Shown in pieces: positions 39,021-47,416 of a DNA stretch of 64,000 nt (positions within the stretch are counted from its first letter, which is position 1; each line of letters starts with the position of its first letter). A program made the translations under genes and the position numbers. Source of the stretch: Streptomyces carpinensis (GTDB lineage: Bacteria > Actinomycetota > Actinomycetes > Streptomycetales > Streptomycetaceae). The stretch spans positions 1 through 64,000 of the forward strand of contig NZ_MUBM01000096.1 of assembly GCF_002154505.1 (NCBI RefSeq), in the 5' to 3' direction. The notes under the pieces were generated by a model that was not told the origin of the DNA, did not search any database, and saw nothing but the letters and a program-made list of their open reading frames with translations.

Positions 39021-40658
39021 CTACGCGATGGGTGCCGGCTCCGGCCTGCCGTCGCTTCCCGGAGGCAGGAGTGGGGAGACCTCGTCCTCGGCGAAACGGC
39101 GGGCGTGGACCCCGATCATGCCGAAGGCGGTCAGGGCCGCGGCGACGGCGGCCGCCACACCGCATGTCAGGAACGCGGTGCCGAAGCCGCTGCCCAGGGC
39201 GTCCAGGGCCAGGCCGTGTGCCGAGGATCCCGGGGTGCCGGGCGGCAGGCTGTTCACGGCGATGGGTCCTCCGGCCGCGGCGATCTCGCGTGCCGCTGCC
39301 GCCTGACCAGCCGGCAGGTCCGCCCCGGACAGGTTCGCCGGGAACGCCGACCCGGCGTTGCTGAGGGCGACCGCGCCGACGACTACGGGGCCGAGGGCGA
39401 AGCCGAGGTCGCGCAGCATGTTGGTGGTGGCGCTGGCCATGCCCGCCAGGTGCGGGGGCACGCTGTTCAGCGCCACGGCCGTCACCGAGCTGACGGTCAG
39501 GGCGAATCCGACGCCGATCAGCAGGGTGGGCGCGACGAACGTGCCGAGCCCCGGGTCCCTGACGTCCAGCCGGGCGCACAGCAGGCAGCCGACCGCCATC
39601 AGTACGAACCCGGAGATCAGCAACCAGGACGCGGCGACCCGGTGGAGCAGCCGCGAGACGACCGGGATGAGCAGGAAGGCGGGCCCCTGGAGGAGCAGGA
39701 AGGGGATCGCGACGCGGATCGGGTCCTGGTGCTGCACGGGGCCCAGCCACATGCTCGTCGAGAAGCAGGCCCCGAGGAAGGCGAGCATGCCGATGACCGC
39801 GACGACGGACGACACGGCGAAGGCCCGGTTGCGGAACAGCTTCAGGTCGAAGATCGGGGATTCGGCCCCCAGCTCCACCACGACGAACCCGGCGAGGAAG
39901 CATGCGCCGAGGGCGAAGGCGAGCATGACGGGAAGGGTGGTCCAGCCCGACTCGGGCCCCTCGACGGCGCCGTACAGCACCAGGATGAGACCGAGGGCGA
40001 AGGTGATCTGACCGGCCACGTCGAGCTTGCGTCCCTCGGGTGCCTTCGACTCCGTGCCCAGCGTCACGGTGAGCACCATGCTGGCCAGGGCGAGTCCGAC
40101 GAGCACCCAGAAGGAGCCGCGCCACGACCCGATCTTGGCGAACATGCCGCCGAGCAGGGGTGAGACGGCGGCACCGGCGGACAGGAAGCCGCTCCAGACC
40201 GCCACCGCGTGCGCCCGCTGACGCATGCCGCGGGTGACGGCGGTGATCGAGGTGAGGGAGCCGGGGAACATGGCGCCGGCGCCCAGTCCGTTCAGGGCGG
40301 CGCCGAGCCACAGCACCTGGACGCTGGGCGCGAGCGCGGCCACGGCGCTGCCCGCGGCCACCAGTGCCGTGCCGGCGGCGACGAGCCTTCGCCGTCCGAA
40401 GAGGTCACCGAGGACACCGAAGGTGAACTCGAAGCAGACCACGGCGATCATGAACGCCGAGGTGATCCACGTGAGTTGGGACCCATGGGTGTCCAGGTCC
40501 TGCTGGAAGAGACCGTTCAGCGAGGCCGGCAGCGCGTTCGCCACCTGGGCCACGAAGACCGCGCAGCAGGCGGCAGCCAGTCTTCCCGCGTAGCCCGGCG
40601 TCCGGGCGGCCCCCGCGGTTGGGCCCGGGGACGTCGTCGTCCCGTTGTTGAGCGTCAT
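39021..40658 (-). CDS. MFS transporter, DHA2 (14-helix) type
   Basis: This 545-residue transporter has motif A GVLGDLFGRRRL after helix 2 and the antiporter motif LSAGAAVSPLLGGMFAKIG. Its helices extend over the full length and include VAQVANALPASLNGLFQQDL at the start and SSVTAVALNSVPPHLAGMASATTNMLRDLGFALGPVVVG late. The ATG at 40658 has GGGAGA 6 bases upstream. It lies 260 bases downstream of the IclR gene and beside an aromatic-acid pathway, so it may carry an aromatic substrate, although DHA2 proteins are more often exporters. Confidence 0.88.
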   Translation of the reverse strand: MTLNNGTTTSPGPTAGAARTPGYAGRLAAACCAVFVAQVANALPASLNGLFQQDLDTHGSQLTWITSAFMIAVVCFEFTFGVLGDLFGRRRLVAAGTALVAAGSAVAALAPSVQVLWLGAALNGLGAGAMFPGSLTSITAVTRGMRQRAHAVAVWSGFLSAGAAVSPLLGGMFAKIGSWRGSFWVLVGLALASMVLTVTLGTESKAPEGRKLDVAGQITFALGLILVLYGAVEGPESGWTTLPVMLAFALGACFLAGFVVVELGAESPIFDLKLFRNRAFAVSSVVAVIGMLAFLGACFSTSMWLGPVQHQDPIRVAIPFLLLQGPAFLLIPVVSRLLHRVAASWLLISGFVLMAVGCLLCARLDVRDPGLGTFVAPTLLIGVGFALTVSSVTAVALNSVPPHLAGMASATTNMLRDLGFALGPVVVGAVALSNAGSAFPANLSGADLPAGQAAAAREIAAAGGPIAVNSLPPGTPGSSAHGLALDALGSGFGTAFLTCGVAAAVAAALTAFGMIGVHARRFAEDEVSPLLPPGSDGRPEPAPIA

Positions 40659-40819
40659 TGCTGTTCTCCCTGGCTGGGAAAAGTGGGCGCCCGGAGACGG
40701 GAGCCTCAAGAGCGTGGAAGGGCTCGGCTCGGCGTGCGCGGTGGGGGAGAGGGGCACGACGCGAGTCGGGCGTGATGCCGTGGAGAATGACACTCGCTTT
40801 ACGCGACGTCAATGATTTA

Positions 40820-40837
40820 CTCGTCGCCTAAGACGAG
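40820..40837. promoter_or_regulatory. Candidate operator upstream of the MFS gene
   Basis: An inverted repeat CTCGTC-GCCTAA-GACGAG lies in the 260-base region between the IclR and MFS genes. A related pair, ACTCGT/ACGAGT, occurs upstream of the phosphotriesterase operon at 47300-47325, which hints at a shared regulator. Confidence 0.45.
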
Positions 40838-40918
40838 CGGTGCGCTCGTAAGATAAGCTGGCGCACTGTTGTCGGGTCGTGGCACTGGGTCCCGACCGCC
40901 CCGTCGTGCCGTTGGAGC

Positions 40919-41695
40919 TCAGTGCTGGTCGGCCAGGTCCCTCTCCAGCGCGTGCGCCGCGGTGTCCAGGGCGGCGACCAGGGGCTGGAGGCGGTGCGGG
41001 TCGTAGCGCACGCTGGGCATCGACACCGACAGACCGGCCAGCGCGGTGCCGTCCCGGTCCCGCACCGGCACGCCGACGGCGACGAGACCGCGTTCGGAGC
41101 GCTCCTTGTTGACGGCGAACCCGTTGCGGCGCAGGCGCCTCAGTTCCGTCCGCAGCCGGGCGAGATCCGGACGATCGGCCGGACGGTCGCGGTAGCGCTC
41201 GGGGGCGTAGACCTCCTCCAGTTCTTCCTCGGTGAGGTCGGCGAGCAGGAGCAGCCCCGCCGTCGTGCGGTGGGCCGGGAACACCATGCCCTCCCGGGAA
41301 CCGACCCGCAGTGCCTGCCGGCACTCGACGCTGGCGATGAACCGGGCCGTGTCCCCGGTGCGCACGATCAGGTTCGTGGTCTCGTCCAGAAGGCCGGCGA
41401 TCCGGTGCAGGTGGGGCAGCGCCGCCGCGCGCAGCCGCGACACGAGGGACTGGGAGTGCGCGGCGAGCTCCAGCACCGGGCCCGCACGGTAGACGCGGTC
41501 CTCGCCCTGCACGGCGAAGTCCCGGTAGACGAGCATCGCCAGGAGCCGGTGGGCGGTCGACCTGGCGACGCCCAGCCGCTCGGCGATCTGCGTCACGGTC
41601 GCGCCGCCCTCCATCTGAAGGATGGTCGCCGCACGCAGCGCGTGGTCCACGCTGGCGATGGGGTAGGGCGGCGGTGTCTTGAGCGGCTTGTCCAT
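40919..41695 (-). CDS. IclR-family transcriptional regulator
   Basis: This 258-residue regulator has an N-terminal winged helix-turn-helix (ATVTQIAERLGVARSTAHRLLAMLVYRDFAV). A C-terminal IclR effector domain follows, with RVGSREGMVFPAHRTTAGLLLLA and KERSERGLVAVGVPVRD. The ATG at 41695 has AAGGGGAAG upstream. It is divergent from the gentisate dioxygenase gene, and the 70-base gap holds two inverted repeats that are probable operators. Regulation of the gentisate pathway by an aromatic acid is the natural reading. Confidence 0.9.
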   Translation of the reverse strand: MDKPLKTPPPYPIASVDHALRAATILQMEGGATVTQIAERLGVARSTAHRLLAMLVYRDFAVQGEDRVYRAGPVLELAAHSQSLVSRLRAAALPHLHRIAGLLDETTNLIVRTGDTARFIASVECRQALRVGSREGMVFPAHRTTAGLLLLADLTEEELEEVYAPERYRDRPADRPDLARLRTELRRLRRNGFAVNKERSERGLVAVGVPVRDRDGTALAGLSVSMPSVRYDPHRLQPLVAALDTAAHALERDLADQH

Positions 41696-41708
41696 GGTCT
41701 TCCCCTTG

Positions 41709-41727
41709 GATTCTGCTCTCCAGAATC
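41709..41727. promoter_or_regulatory. Candidate IclR operator 1
   Basis: A perfect inverted repeat GATTCTG-CTCTC-CAGAATC lies 14 bases before the IclR start codon in the divergent promoter region. Its size and position fit an IclR-dimer site that controls both directions. Confidence 0.6.
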
Positions 41728-41739
41728 TACCTGTTCTGC

Positions 41740-41756
41740 GTGCAGACACGCTGCAC
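41740..41756. promoter_or_regulatory. Candidate IclR operator 2
   Basis: A perfect inverted repeat GTGCAG-ACACG-CTGCAC ends 9 bases before the GTG start of the gentisate dioxygenase. It has the same 5-base spacer as operator 1, but different arms. Confidence 0.45.
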
Positions 41757-41765
41757 CCTGGATCC

Positions 41766-42926
41766 GTGACTCAGTCCTCCATCGCCCAAGACATCGCTAC
41801 GGGTTCCCCGGTCCGCCTCCAGGCCGTCTCGGCGGAGGGGCAACCCGAGGTCACCCCGGCGCTCGAAGAGCTGTACCGGGGCTTCGAACAGGAGCTGCTC
41901 GTCCCGCTGTGGACCGAGATCGGCGACCTGATGCCGGCCCACCCGCGCTCGCGCGCCGTGCCGCACCTGTGGCGGTGGGAGCGGCTGCGGGAGCTGGCGG
42001 CCCAGGCCGGCGACCTGGTCCCCGTCGGCCGCGGCGGTGAGCGCCGGGCCATCGCGCTGGCCAACCCCTCCCTCGCCGGAAGGCCTTTCGCCACCCCGAC
42101 GCTGTGGGCGGCCATCCAGTACCTCATGCCCGGCGAGGACGCCCCCGAGCACCGGCACACCCAGCACGCCTTCCGCTTCGTCGTCGAGGGCGAGGGCGTG
42201 TGGACGGTCGTCGGGCGGGACCCGGTGGCCATGCGGCGCGGCGACTTCCTCCCGCAGGCCGGCTGGAACTGGCACGCCCACCACAACGCCACCGCCGAGC
42301 CGATGGCCTGGATCGACGGCCTGGACATCCCCTTCCAGCACGCCACCGAGGCGCAGTTCTTCGAGTTCGGCCGCGACGAGATCAGCGACGCCGAGCGGAT
42401 CACGCCGGAGCGCTCGCGCTCCGAGCGCCTGTGGGGTCACCCGGGCCTGCGACCGGTCTCGGCCGTCCCGGCCACGCCCGGCAGCCCGCTGCTGTCCTAC
42501 AAGTGGGAGTACACCAACGCAGCCCTGAACGACCAGCTCCTGCTGGAGAAGGAGGGCTTCGGGGGCACCGTCGAGCCCGGTCACGCCGCGGTGCGCTACT
42601 CCAACCCGCACGACGGCTCCGACGTCCTGCCGACCATCCGCGCCGAGCTCCACCGCATCGCCCGCGGCACCGAGACCGCGCCGGTGCGCGAGACCGGTTC
42701 GTCGGTCTACCAGGTCTTCGACGGCTCCGGCACCGTCACCGTCGGGGAGAAGTCCTGGTCCGTGACGCGCGGCGACATGTTCGTCGTCCCGTCCTGGGAG
42801 CCGTTCTCCGCGAAGTCCGAGGCCGGCGCGACCGACTCCGACGAGGGCGCCCTCGACCTGTTCCGCTTCTCCGACGCGCCCGTCTTCGAGGCGCTCAAGC
42901 TCAACCGCACCCAGAAGGACGCCTGA
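41766..42926 (+). CDS. Gentisate 1,2-dioxygenase
   Basis: This 386-residue bicupin iron dioxygenase cleaves gentisate to maleylpyruvate. The N-terminal cupin shows the metal ligands in PEHRHTQHAFRFVVEGEG and a later WNWHAHHN. The protein ends with a second cupin (SSVYQVFDGSGTVTVGEKSW). Length and order match bacterial gentisate dioxygenases. It starts at GTG 41766 with only a weak ribosome site. It is the first gene of a four-gene pathway operon, with 2 bases to the next gene. Confidence 0.93.
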   Translation: MTQSSIAQDIATGSPVRLQAVSAEGQPEVTPALEELYRGFEQELLVPLWTEIGDLMPAHPRSRAVPHLWRWERLRELAAQAGDLVPVGRGGERRAIALANPSLAGRPFATPTLWAAIQYLMPGEDAPEHRHTQHAFRFVVEGEGVWTVVGRDPVAMRRGDFLPQAGWNWHAHHNATAEPMAWIDGLDIPFQHATEAQFFEFGRDEISDAERITPERSRSERLWGHPGLRPVSAVPATPGSPLLSYKWEYTNAALNDQLLLEKEGFGGTVEPGHAAVRYSNPHDGSDVLPTIRAELHRIARGTETAPVRETGSSVYQVFDGSGTVTVGEKSWSVTRGDMFVVPSWEPFSAKSEAGATDSDEGALDLFRFSDAPVFEALKLNRTQKDA

Positions 42927-42928
42927 CC

Positions 42929-43756
42929 ATGAAGCTCGCCACCATCCGCACCGCCGACGGGACCCGGGCGGTCCGCCTCGACGGCGAGGTCCTCGTCGAC
43001 CTCGGGTACTCCGACCTGGGCGAGCTGTTCGCCGAGGCCGACTGGCGGTCCAAGGCCGCCGCCGCCTCCGGCACCGCCCACCCGGTCGAGGGGGCGGACT
43101 TCGCGCCGGTCGTCCCCCACCCGTCCAAGGTCGTCTGCGTCGGCCACAACTACACCAATCACATCAAGGAGATGGGCCGGGACCTGCCGGACTACCCGAC
43201 CCTCTTCCCGAAGTTCGCCGAGACCCTGCTGGGCGCGGGCGACGACATCGTCAAGCCGGCCGAGACCGAAGCGCTCGACTGGGAGGTCGAGCTGGCCGTC
43301 GTGATCGGCAAGGAGGTGCGCCGCGCCGACGAGCGGCAGGCCGCCGACGCCATCGCCGGCTTCACCGTCATGAACGACATCTCGGTGCGCGACTGGCAGT
43401 TCCGCACCATCGAGTGGACCCAGGGCAAGATCTGGGAGGCCTCCACCCCCGTCGGCCCCTATGTCGTCACCCCTGACGAGGTCGGCGGCGTCCGCCCCGC
43501 GCTGGAGGTCAGGACGGTCGTCGACGGCCAGGTCATGCAGCAGGACGACACCGGCACGCTGCTGTTCGACCCGGTCTTCCTGGTGCGGTACATCTCCACC
43601 GTCATCACCCTGCGCCCGGGCGACATCATCGCCACCGGCACCCCGGCCGGCGTCGGCAACGCCCGCAAGCCGCAGGTCTTCCTGCACCCCGGTCAGACCG
43701 TGGTCACCGAGATCTCCGGCCTCGGCGCCTGCACCAACAAGGTGGTCGAGGCATGA
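42929..43756 (+). CDS. Fumarylpyruvate hydrolase (FAH family)
   Basis: This 275-residue FAH-fold hydrolase has KVVCVGHNYTNHIKEMG, the metal ligands in DWEVELAVVIGKE, MNDISVRDWQ and IIATGTPAGVG. In this operon it should split fumarylpyruvate to fumarate and pyruvate, the last step of gentisate breakdown. Its stop overlaps the start of the isomerase gene (ATGA). Confidence 0.9.
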   Translation: MKLATIRTADGTRAVRLDGEVLVDLGYSDLGELFAEADWRSKAAAASGTAHPVEGADFAPVVPHPSKVVCVGHNYTNHIKEMGRDLPDYPTLFPKFAETLLGAGDDIVKPAETEALDWEVELAVVIGKEVRRADERQAADAIAGFTVMNDISVRDWQFRTIEWTQGKIWEASTPVGPYVVTPDEVGGVRPALEVRTVVDGQVMQQDDTGTLLFDPVFLVRYISTVITLRPGDIIATGTPAGVGNARKPQVFLHPGQTVVTEISGLGACTNKVVEA

Positions 43757-44385
43757 CGGACGGCACACGGACCTTCGCCGACACGCGCGAGTGGGCCCGC
43801 ACGGGCACCAAGCTGCTGCTCGACGCCGTCGCGGGCCTCGACGAGGCGGGCTTCTCGGCCCCCAGCGCGCTGCCGGGCTGGACCCGCAGGCATCTCGCGG
43901 CGCACGTCGCCGCCAACGCCGACGCCCTGTGCAACCTGGTGCACTGGGCGGCCACCGGCGAAGAGACGCCGATGTACGCCTCCCCCGAGGAGCGCGCCGC
44001 CGGCATCGCCAAGGGCGCGACCCTGTCGGCCGGCGAACTGCGCTCCTGGGTGACCGCCTCCGCGCAGGCGCTCGACGAGGGACTGGACCGCCTCACCGAC
44101 GAGCAGTGGCGGCACGAGGTCGTCACCGCCCAGGGCCGCACCGTCCCCGCCACGGAGATCCCGTGGATGCGGTCCCGCGAGGCCTGCGTCCACGCCGTCG
44201 ACTTCGGCACCGGCCTCACCTTCGCCGACCTCCCGAGCGGCTTCATGACCGCCCTGGCCGGCGAGATCAGCACCAAGCGCGGGCTGACCGAGCTCCCCGA
44301 CGGCCCTCTGCCCGAGGTCACCGCCTGGCTGGCCGGCCGCCCCCACTCGCTCGCCGACGCTCCTGAGCTCGGCCCCTGGCTGTAG
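43753..44385 (+). CDS. Mycothiol-dependent maleylpyruvate isomerase
   Basis: This 210-residue DinB/MDMPI-type protein converts maleylpyruvate to fumarylpyruvate with mycothiol as cofactor. The metal-binding residues are visible in GWTRRHLAAHVAANADAL (His) and WMRSREACVHAVDFG (Glu and His). Mycothiol dependence is typical of actinobacteria. It is coupled to the hydrolase gene by a 4-base overlap. Confidence 0.9.
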   Translation: MTDGTRTFADTREWARTGTKLLLDAVAGLDEAGFSAPSALPGWTRRHLAAHVAANADALCNLVHWAATGEETPMYASPEERAAGIAKGATLSAGELRSWVTASAQALDEGLDRLTDEQWRHEVVTAQGRTVPATEIPWMRSREACVHAVDFGTGLTFADLPSGFMTALAGEISTKRGLTELPDGPLPEVTAWLAGRPHSLADAPELGPWL

Positions 44386-44396
44386 AGGAGTAAGTC

Positions 44397-45683
44397 ATGT
44401 CCACACCTGACGCGATCGTCGTCGGCGGCGGCATCGGCGGTCTCGGCGCGGCGTTCTCGCTGACCCGCCAGGGCCTGCGTGTCCGCCTGCTGGAGCGCGC
44501 CCCCGCCTTCGGCGAGGTCGGCGCCGGCATCCAGCTCGCCCCCAACTGCACCCGCATCCTCGACGACTACGGCCTCCTTCAGGAGGCCAAGAGCCTCGGC
44601 GTCGTCCCGGACGCGATGGTCATGCGCGACGCCGTCGACGGCGACGAGCTGACCCGGATCGACCTGCGGGACCTGGAGAAGCGCTACGGCTACCCCTACC
44701 TGGTCATCCACCGCAGCGACCTGCACGGCCTGCTCCTGCGCGCGTGCGAGCGCGCCGGCGTCGAGCTGATCACCGACGCGCAGGTGACCTCGTACGAGAA
44801 CACCGACGACGGTGCCCGCGCGACCCTCGCCTCCGGCGAGACCCACGAGGCGGGCGTCGTGATCGCGGCCGACGGCCTGCACTCCGTCGCCCGCAAGCTG
44901 CTCGTCCACGACGAGCCCGTCTCCTCCGCGTACGTCGCCTACCGCGGCACCGTCCCCGCCGAGTTGCCGCGGGTGCGGTCCGTCGACCTCAGCGAGGTCG
45001 TGGTGTACGTCGGCCCCGGCTGCCACTTCGTCCACTACGGCCTGCGCGGCGGCGAGCTGCTCAACCAGGTCGCGGTCTTCGAGTCGCCCAAGGCGCTGGC
45101 CGGCCAGGAGGACTGGGGCACGCCGGACGAGCTCGACGCGGCCTTCGCCAAGACCTGCGGCTTCGTGCGGGACGGCCTGCCGTTCATGTGGCGGGACAAG
45201 TGGTGGCGGATGTTCGACCGCGACCCGATCATGAACTGGGTGCACGGCCGGATCGCGCTGCTCGGTGACTCCGCGCACCCGCCGCTGCAGTACATCGCAC
45301 AGGGCGCGATCATGGCCGTCGAGGACGGCTGGGTGCTGGGCGAGCACGTCGCCCGCAACCGCGCCGAGGACGGCACGGTCGACTGGGACGCCGCCCTCGC
45401 CGCCTACGAGGCCGTCCGCCCCGAGCACTGCCGCCGCGTGGTGACCACCTCCCGCAAGTGGGGCGAGCTGTGGCACCTCGACGGCGTGGCCCGCGAGCAG
45501 CGCAACGTGCTGCTGCGCGCCCGCGACACCTACGACTACTCGTTCGTGGACTGGCTGTACGGCCCGACCGCGCTGACCCCGGACGAGGAGCCCCCCATGT
45601 TCACGCCGATCCCGCTGTCGCCGGCGGTCGCCGGCGACTCGGCGGGCGAACCGCTGACGATGGCGGGGAGCGGCGCGTCGTGA
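44397..45683 (+). CDS. 3-hydroxybenzoate 6-monooxygenase (FAD)
   Basis: This 428-residue group A flavin monooxygenase has the FAD motif VGGGIGGLGAAFSLTRQG, the DG motif IAADGLHSVARK and the GD motif ALLGDSAHPPLQYIAQGAIMAVEDG. In a gentisate operon it most likely hydroxylates 3-hydroxybenzoate to gentisate using NADH; salicylate 5-hydroxylation by this type is less likely. The start is 11 bases after the isomerase gene. A decayed thiolase gene overlaps its end. Confidence 0.88.
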   Translation: MSTPDAIVVGGGIGGLGAAFSLTRQGLRVRLLERAPAFGEVGAGIQLAPNCTRILDDYGLLQEAKSLGVVPDAMVMRDAVDGDELTRIDLRDLEKRYGYPYLVIHRSDLHGLLLRACERAGVELITDAQVTSYENTDDGARATLASGETHEAGVVIAADGLHSVARKLLVHDEPVSSAYVAYRGTVPAELPRVRSVDLSEVVVYVGPGCHFVHYGLRGGELLNQVAVFESPKALAGQEDWGTPDELDAAFAKTCGFVRDGLPFMWRDKWWRMFDRDPIMNWVHGRIALLGDSAHPPLQYIAQGAIMAVEDGWVLGEHVARNRAEDGTVDWDAALAAYEAVRPEHCRRVVTTSRKWGELWHLDGVAREQRNVLLRARDTYDYSFVDWLYGPTALTPDEEPPMFTPIPLSPAVAGDSAGEPLTMAGSGAS

Positions 45684-46201
45684 GCGACGCCTACCTCTCG
45701 CCGCGGCCCGCACCCCGTTCGTCCGGTTCGGCGGAGCCCTTGCCGGGGTGCGGCCCGACAATCTCGCCGCCACCACGCTGACCGGGCTGCCGGCCGAGGC
45801 GCCCGGCCTCGGCCACGTCGCGATCGGCGACGTGGTGTGGGGCGACGCGAACGGCGCCGGCGAGGACGACGCAACGTCGACCGGATGGCGGCGCTGCCGG
45901 CCGGACCGCCGGTGAGCGTGCCCGCCACACCGTGAACCGGCTGTGCGGCTCCAGCCTGGACGCGGCGATCACCGCCTCGCGCACCCTGGAGTCCGACGAC
46001 GCGCACATCGTCGTCGCCGGTGGCGTGGACTCCATGACCCGCCCGCCCCGGGTGCCGCCCAAGCCGGACCGCACCGGGGCCCCTGCGGACACCGACCACG
46101 GCGTCTTCCCTCCCGGCCCGGACGGGGTCCGCGTCCTGGAGACGTACGGCATCACGGCCGCGGAGCTGCGGGAACGACTGTCCGCGGACCTGCTTCCGTG
46201 A
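45680..46201 (+). pseudogene. Decayed thiolase (beta-ketoadipyl-CoA / acetyl-CoA acyltransferase)
   Basis: The three forward frames taken together give a thiolase N-terminus: AARTPFVRFGGALAGVRPDN, then DVVWGDANGAGED, then MAALPAGPPVSVPAT, then TVNRLCGSSLDAAITASRT with the active cysteine, then IVVAGGVDSMTR. At least two frameshifts separate these pieces. The match stops at about residue 110 of roughly 400, after which an unrelated tail (LETYGITAAELRERLSADLLP) runs to a stop codon. The gene began in a 4-base overlap with the monooxygenase, so it was once part of the operon. Confidence 0.85.
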
Positions 46202-46242
46202 GCGAGGCGTCAGCTGTCCGTACAACACGTTAAGATCCAGGC

Positions 46243-46851
46243 ATGGCGAACCTTCGACAGGCACAGAAGCAGATGACGCGCCGTCTGCTGCTGGAGTCAG
46301 GACTTGAACTGTTCAAGACCAAGGGGTACGCCGCCACCACGGTGGACGACATCGCGACTGCGGCGGGCACCACCCGCGTGACCTTCTACGCGTACTTCCC
46401 CTCCCGCAGCGACCTGATGAAGGCGCTCATCGACGAGCAGCTCAACGAGGCGCTCCAGCGCGTACGCTCCCCCGAGCACGGCTCCACGGCGAGGGACCTC
46501 GTCGCCACGGTCGCCGAGGGGACGCCGGAGGCGATCATGGCGTGGCTGCGGCGGACCGCCGACAGCTGGCCGGCCATCCGGCCGATCATCCGCATCGGCC
46601 GCGATGCCGCGGTGGTCGACCCGGAACTCACCGACCTGGTCGAGCGATGGCTGGAGGAGGCCATCAGCGACATCGAGGACGGACTCACGACGGCCGGGCG
46701 CCTCGAGCCCCATCAACGTCACTTCCGGGGCGTGCTCGCGATGGCCCAGCTGGACTTCGTCGCCCAGCACTGGGACGGGGCCGACTGGAAGCTCACGCGT
46801 GACCAGATGCTCGACGAACTCGGCGCCAGTTGGGTACAGCTGCTCTCCTGA
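46243..46851 (+). CDS. TetR-family transcriptional regulator
   Basis: This 202-residue regulator has an N-terminal helix-turn-helix (LFKTKGYAATTVDDIATAAGTTRVTFYAYFPSRSDLM) and a helical ligand domain. There is no ribosome site before the ATG. A TAAGAT hexamer at 46231-46236 ends 6 bases before it, so the mRNA may be leaderless. It lies between two decayed genes and upstream of the phosphotriesterase operon, which it may control. Confidence 0.9.
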   Translation: MANLRQAQKQMTRRLLLESGLELFKTKGYAATTVDDIATAAGTTRVTFYAYFPSRSDLMKALIDEQLNEALQRVRSPEHGSTARDLVATVAEGTPEAIMAWLRRTADSWPAIRPIIRIGRDAAVVDPELTDLVERWLEEAISDIEDGLTTAGRLEPHQRHFRGVLAMAQLDFVAQHWDGADWKLTRDQMLDELGASWVQLLS

Positions 46852-46869
46852 CCGCCGTGCGACGTCTAC

Positions 46870-47278
46870 ATCCTCGTCGGTGAAGGTGGCCCGCTCGGCA
46901 CCGTGATCGTACGCAGCCACAACGTGGTGCGAGGGCGCGCTCGGCGATGAGCCGCGCCAGTCGAGAGCCGACGACGAACCCCGTGCCGTCCGTCATGGCG
47001 AGCGTGATGGGGCGCTGATCCGTGGCGGGGCCGCAGCACGGGAAGTCCACGATGCGTGCGGTCTGTCGTAGGGCACCGCGCAGCGGCGCGGCCAGCTCTC
47101 CGGCGCCCGCGGGGTCGGCGTGAGGCCCATCCCTTGCGGACGACGAGGCGTCACCCGGCAGACGCCGCGACCTGGTGACTGCGTGGCTCACGGCCGGCTG
47201 CCACAGACCGACTCCTTCGGCCGCCCCGGTCGACTCCCGGTCCGCGAGTGCCCCACGAACGGTGCCGCACCGCGTCAC
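46870..47278 (-). pseudogene. Decayed LysR-family regulator
   Basis: Reverse-strand translation shows LysR pieces: GLWQPAVSHAVTRSRRLPGD (helix-turn-helix), PAGAGELAAPLRGALRQTA (the linker that normally reads TPAGxELAxPLxxAL) and ITLAMTDGTGFVVGSRLARL. The region between them, where LFVRTxxGMxPT is expected, is garbled. After about residue 120 the frame is lost. Only the N-terminal third remains and there is no intact start. Boundaries are approximate. Confidence 0.7.
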
Positions 47279-47333
47279 AAGTGCGCCGATCTTCCAACTA
47301 CTCGTTCATTATTTTTTCGACGAGTCGGATTGC

Positions 47334-47363
47334 TTGACGCCATGTAAAGCGAATGCCTACCGT
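47334..47363 (+). promoter_or_regulatory. Promoter of the phosphotriesterase operon
   Basis: TTGACG (47334-47339) and TACCGT (47358-47363) are separated by 18 bases, a good vegetative-type promoter 53 bases before the first gene. An AT-rich inverted repeat ACTCGT-N14-ACGAGT (47300-47325) sits just upstream and may be an operator. Confidence 0.6.
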
Positions 47364-47416
47364 GTCTGCAGCCACAGGGGTGCCGTGCACCCCGATCCCG
47401 GAGACGTGAGGCAGGC

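Noticed and set aside
47281..47330. AT-rich ATTATTTTTT run as sign of an insertion or attachment site
   Set aside because: It lies within a normal promoter context with an inverted repeat and a -35 element; no integrase, tRNA or direct repeat is near.
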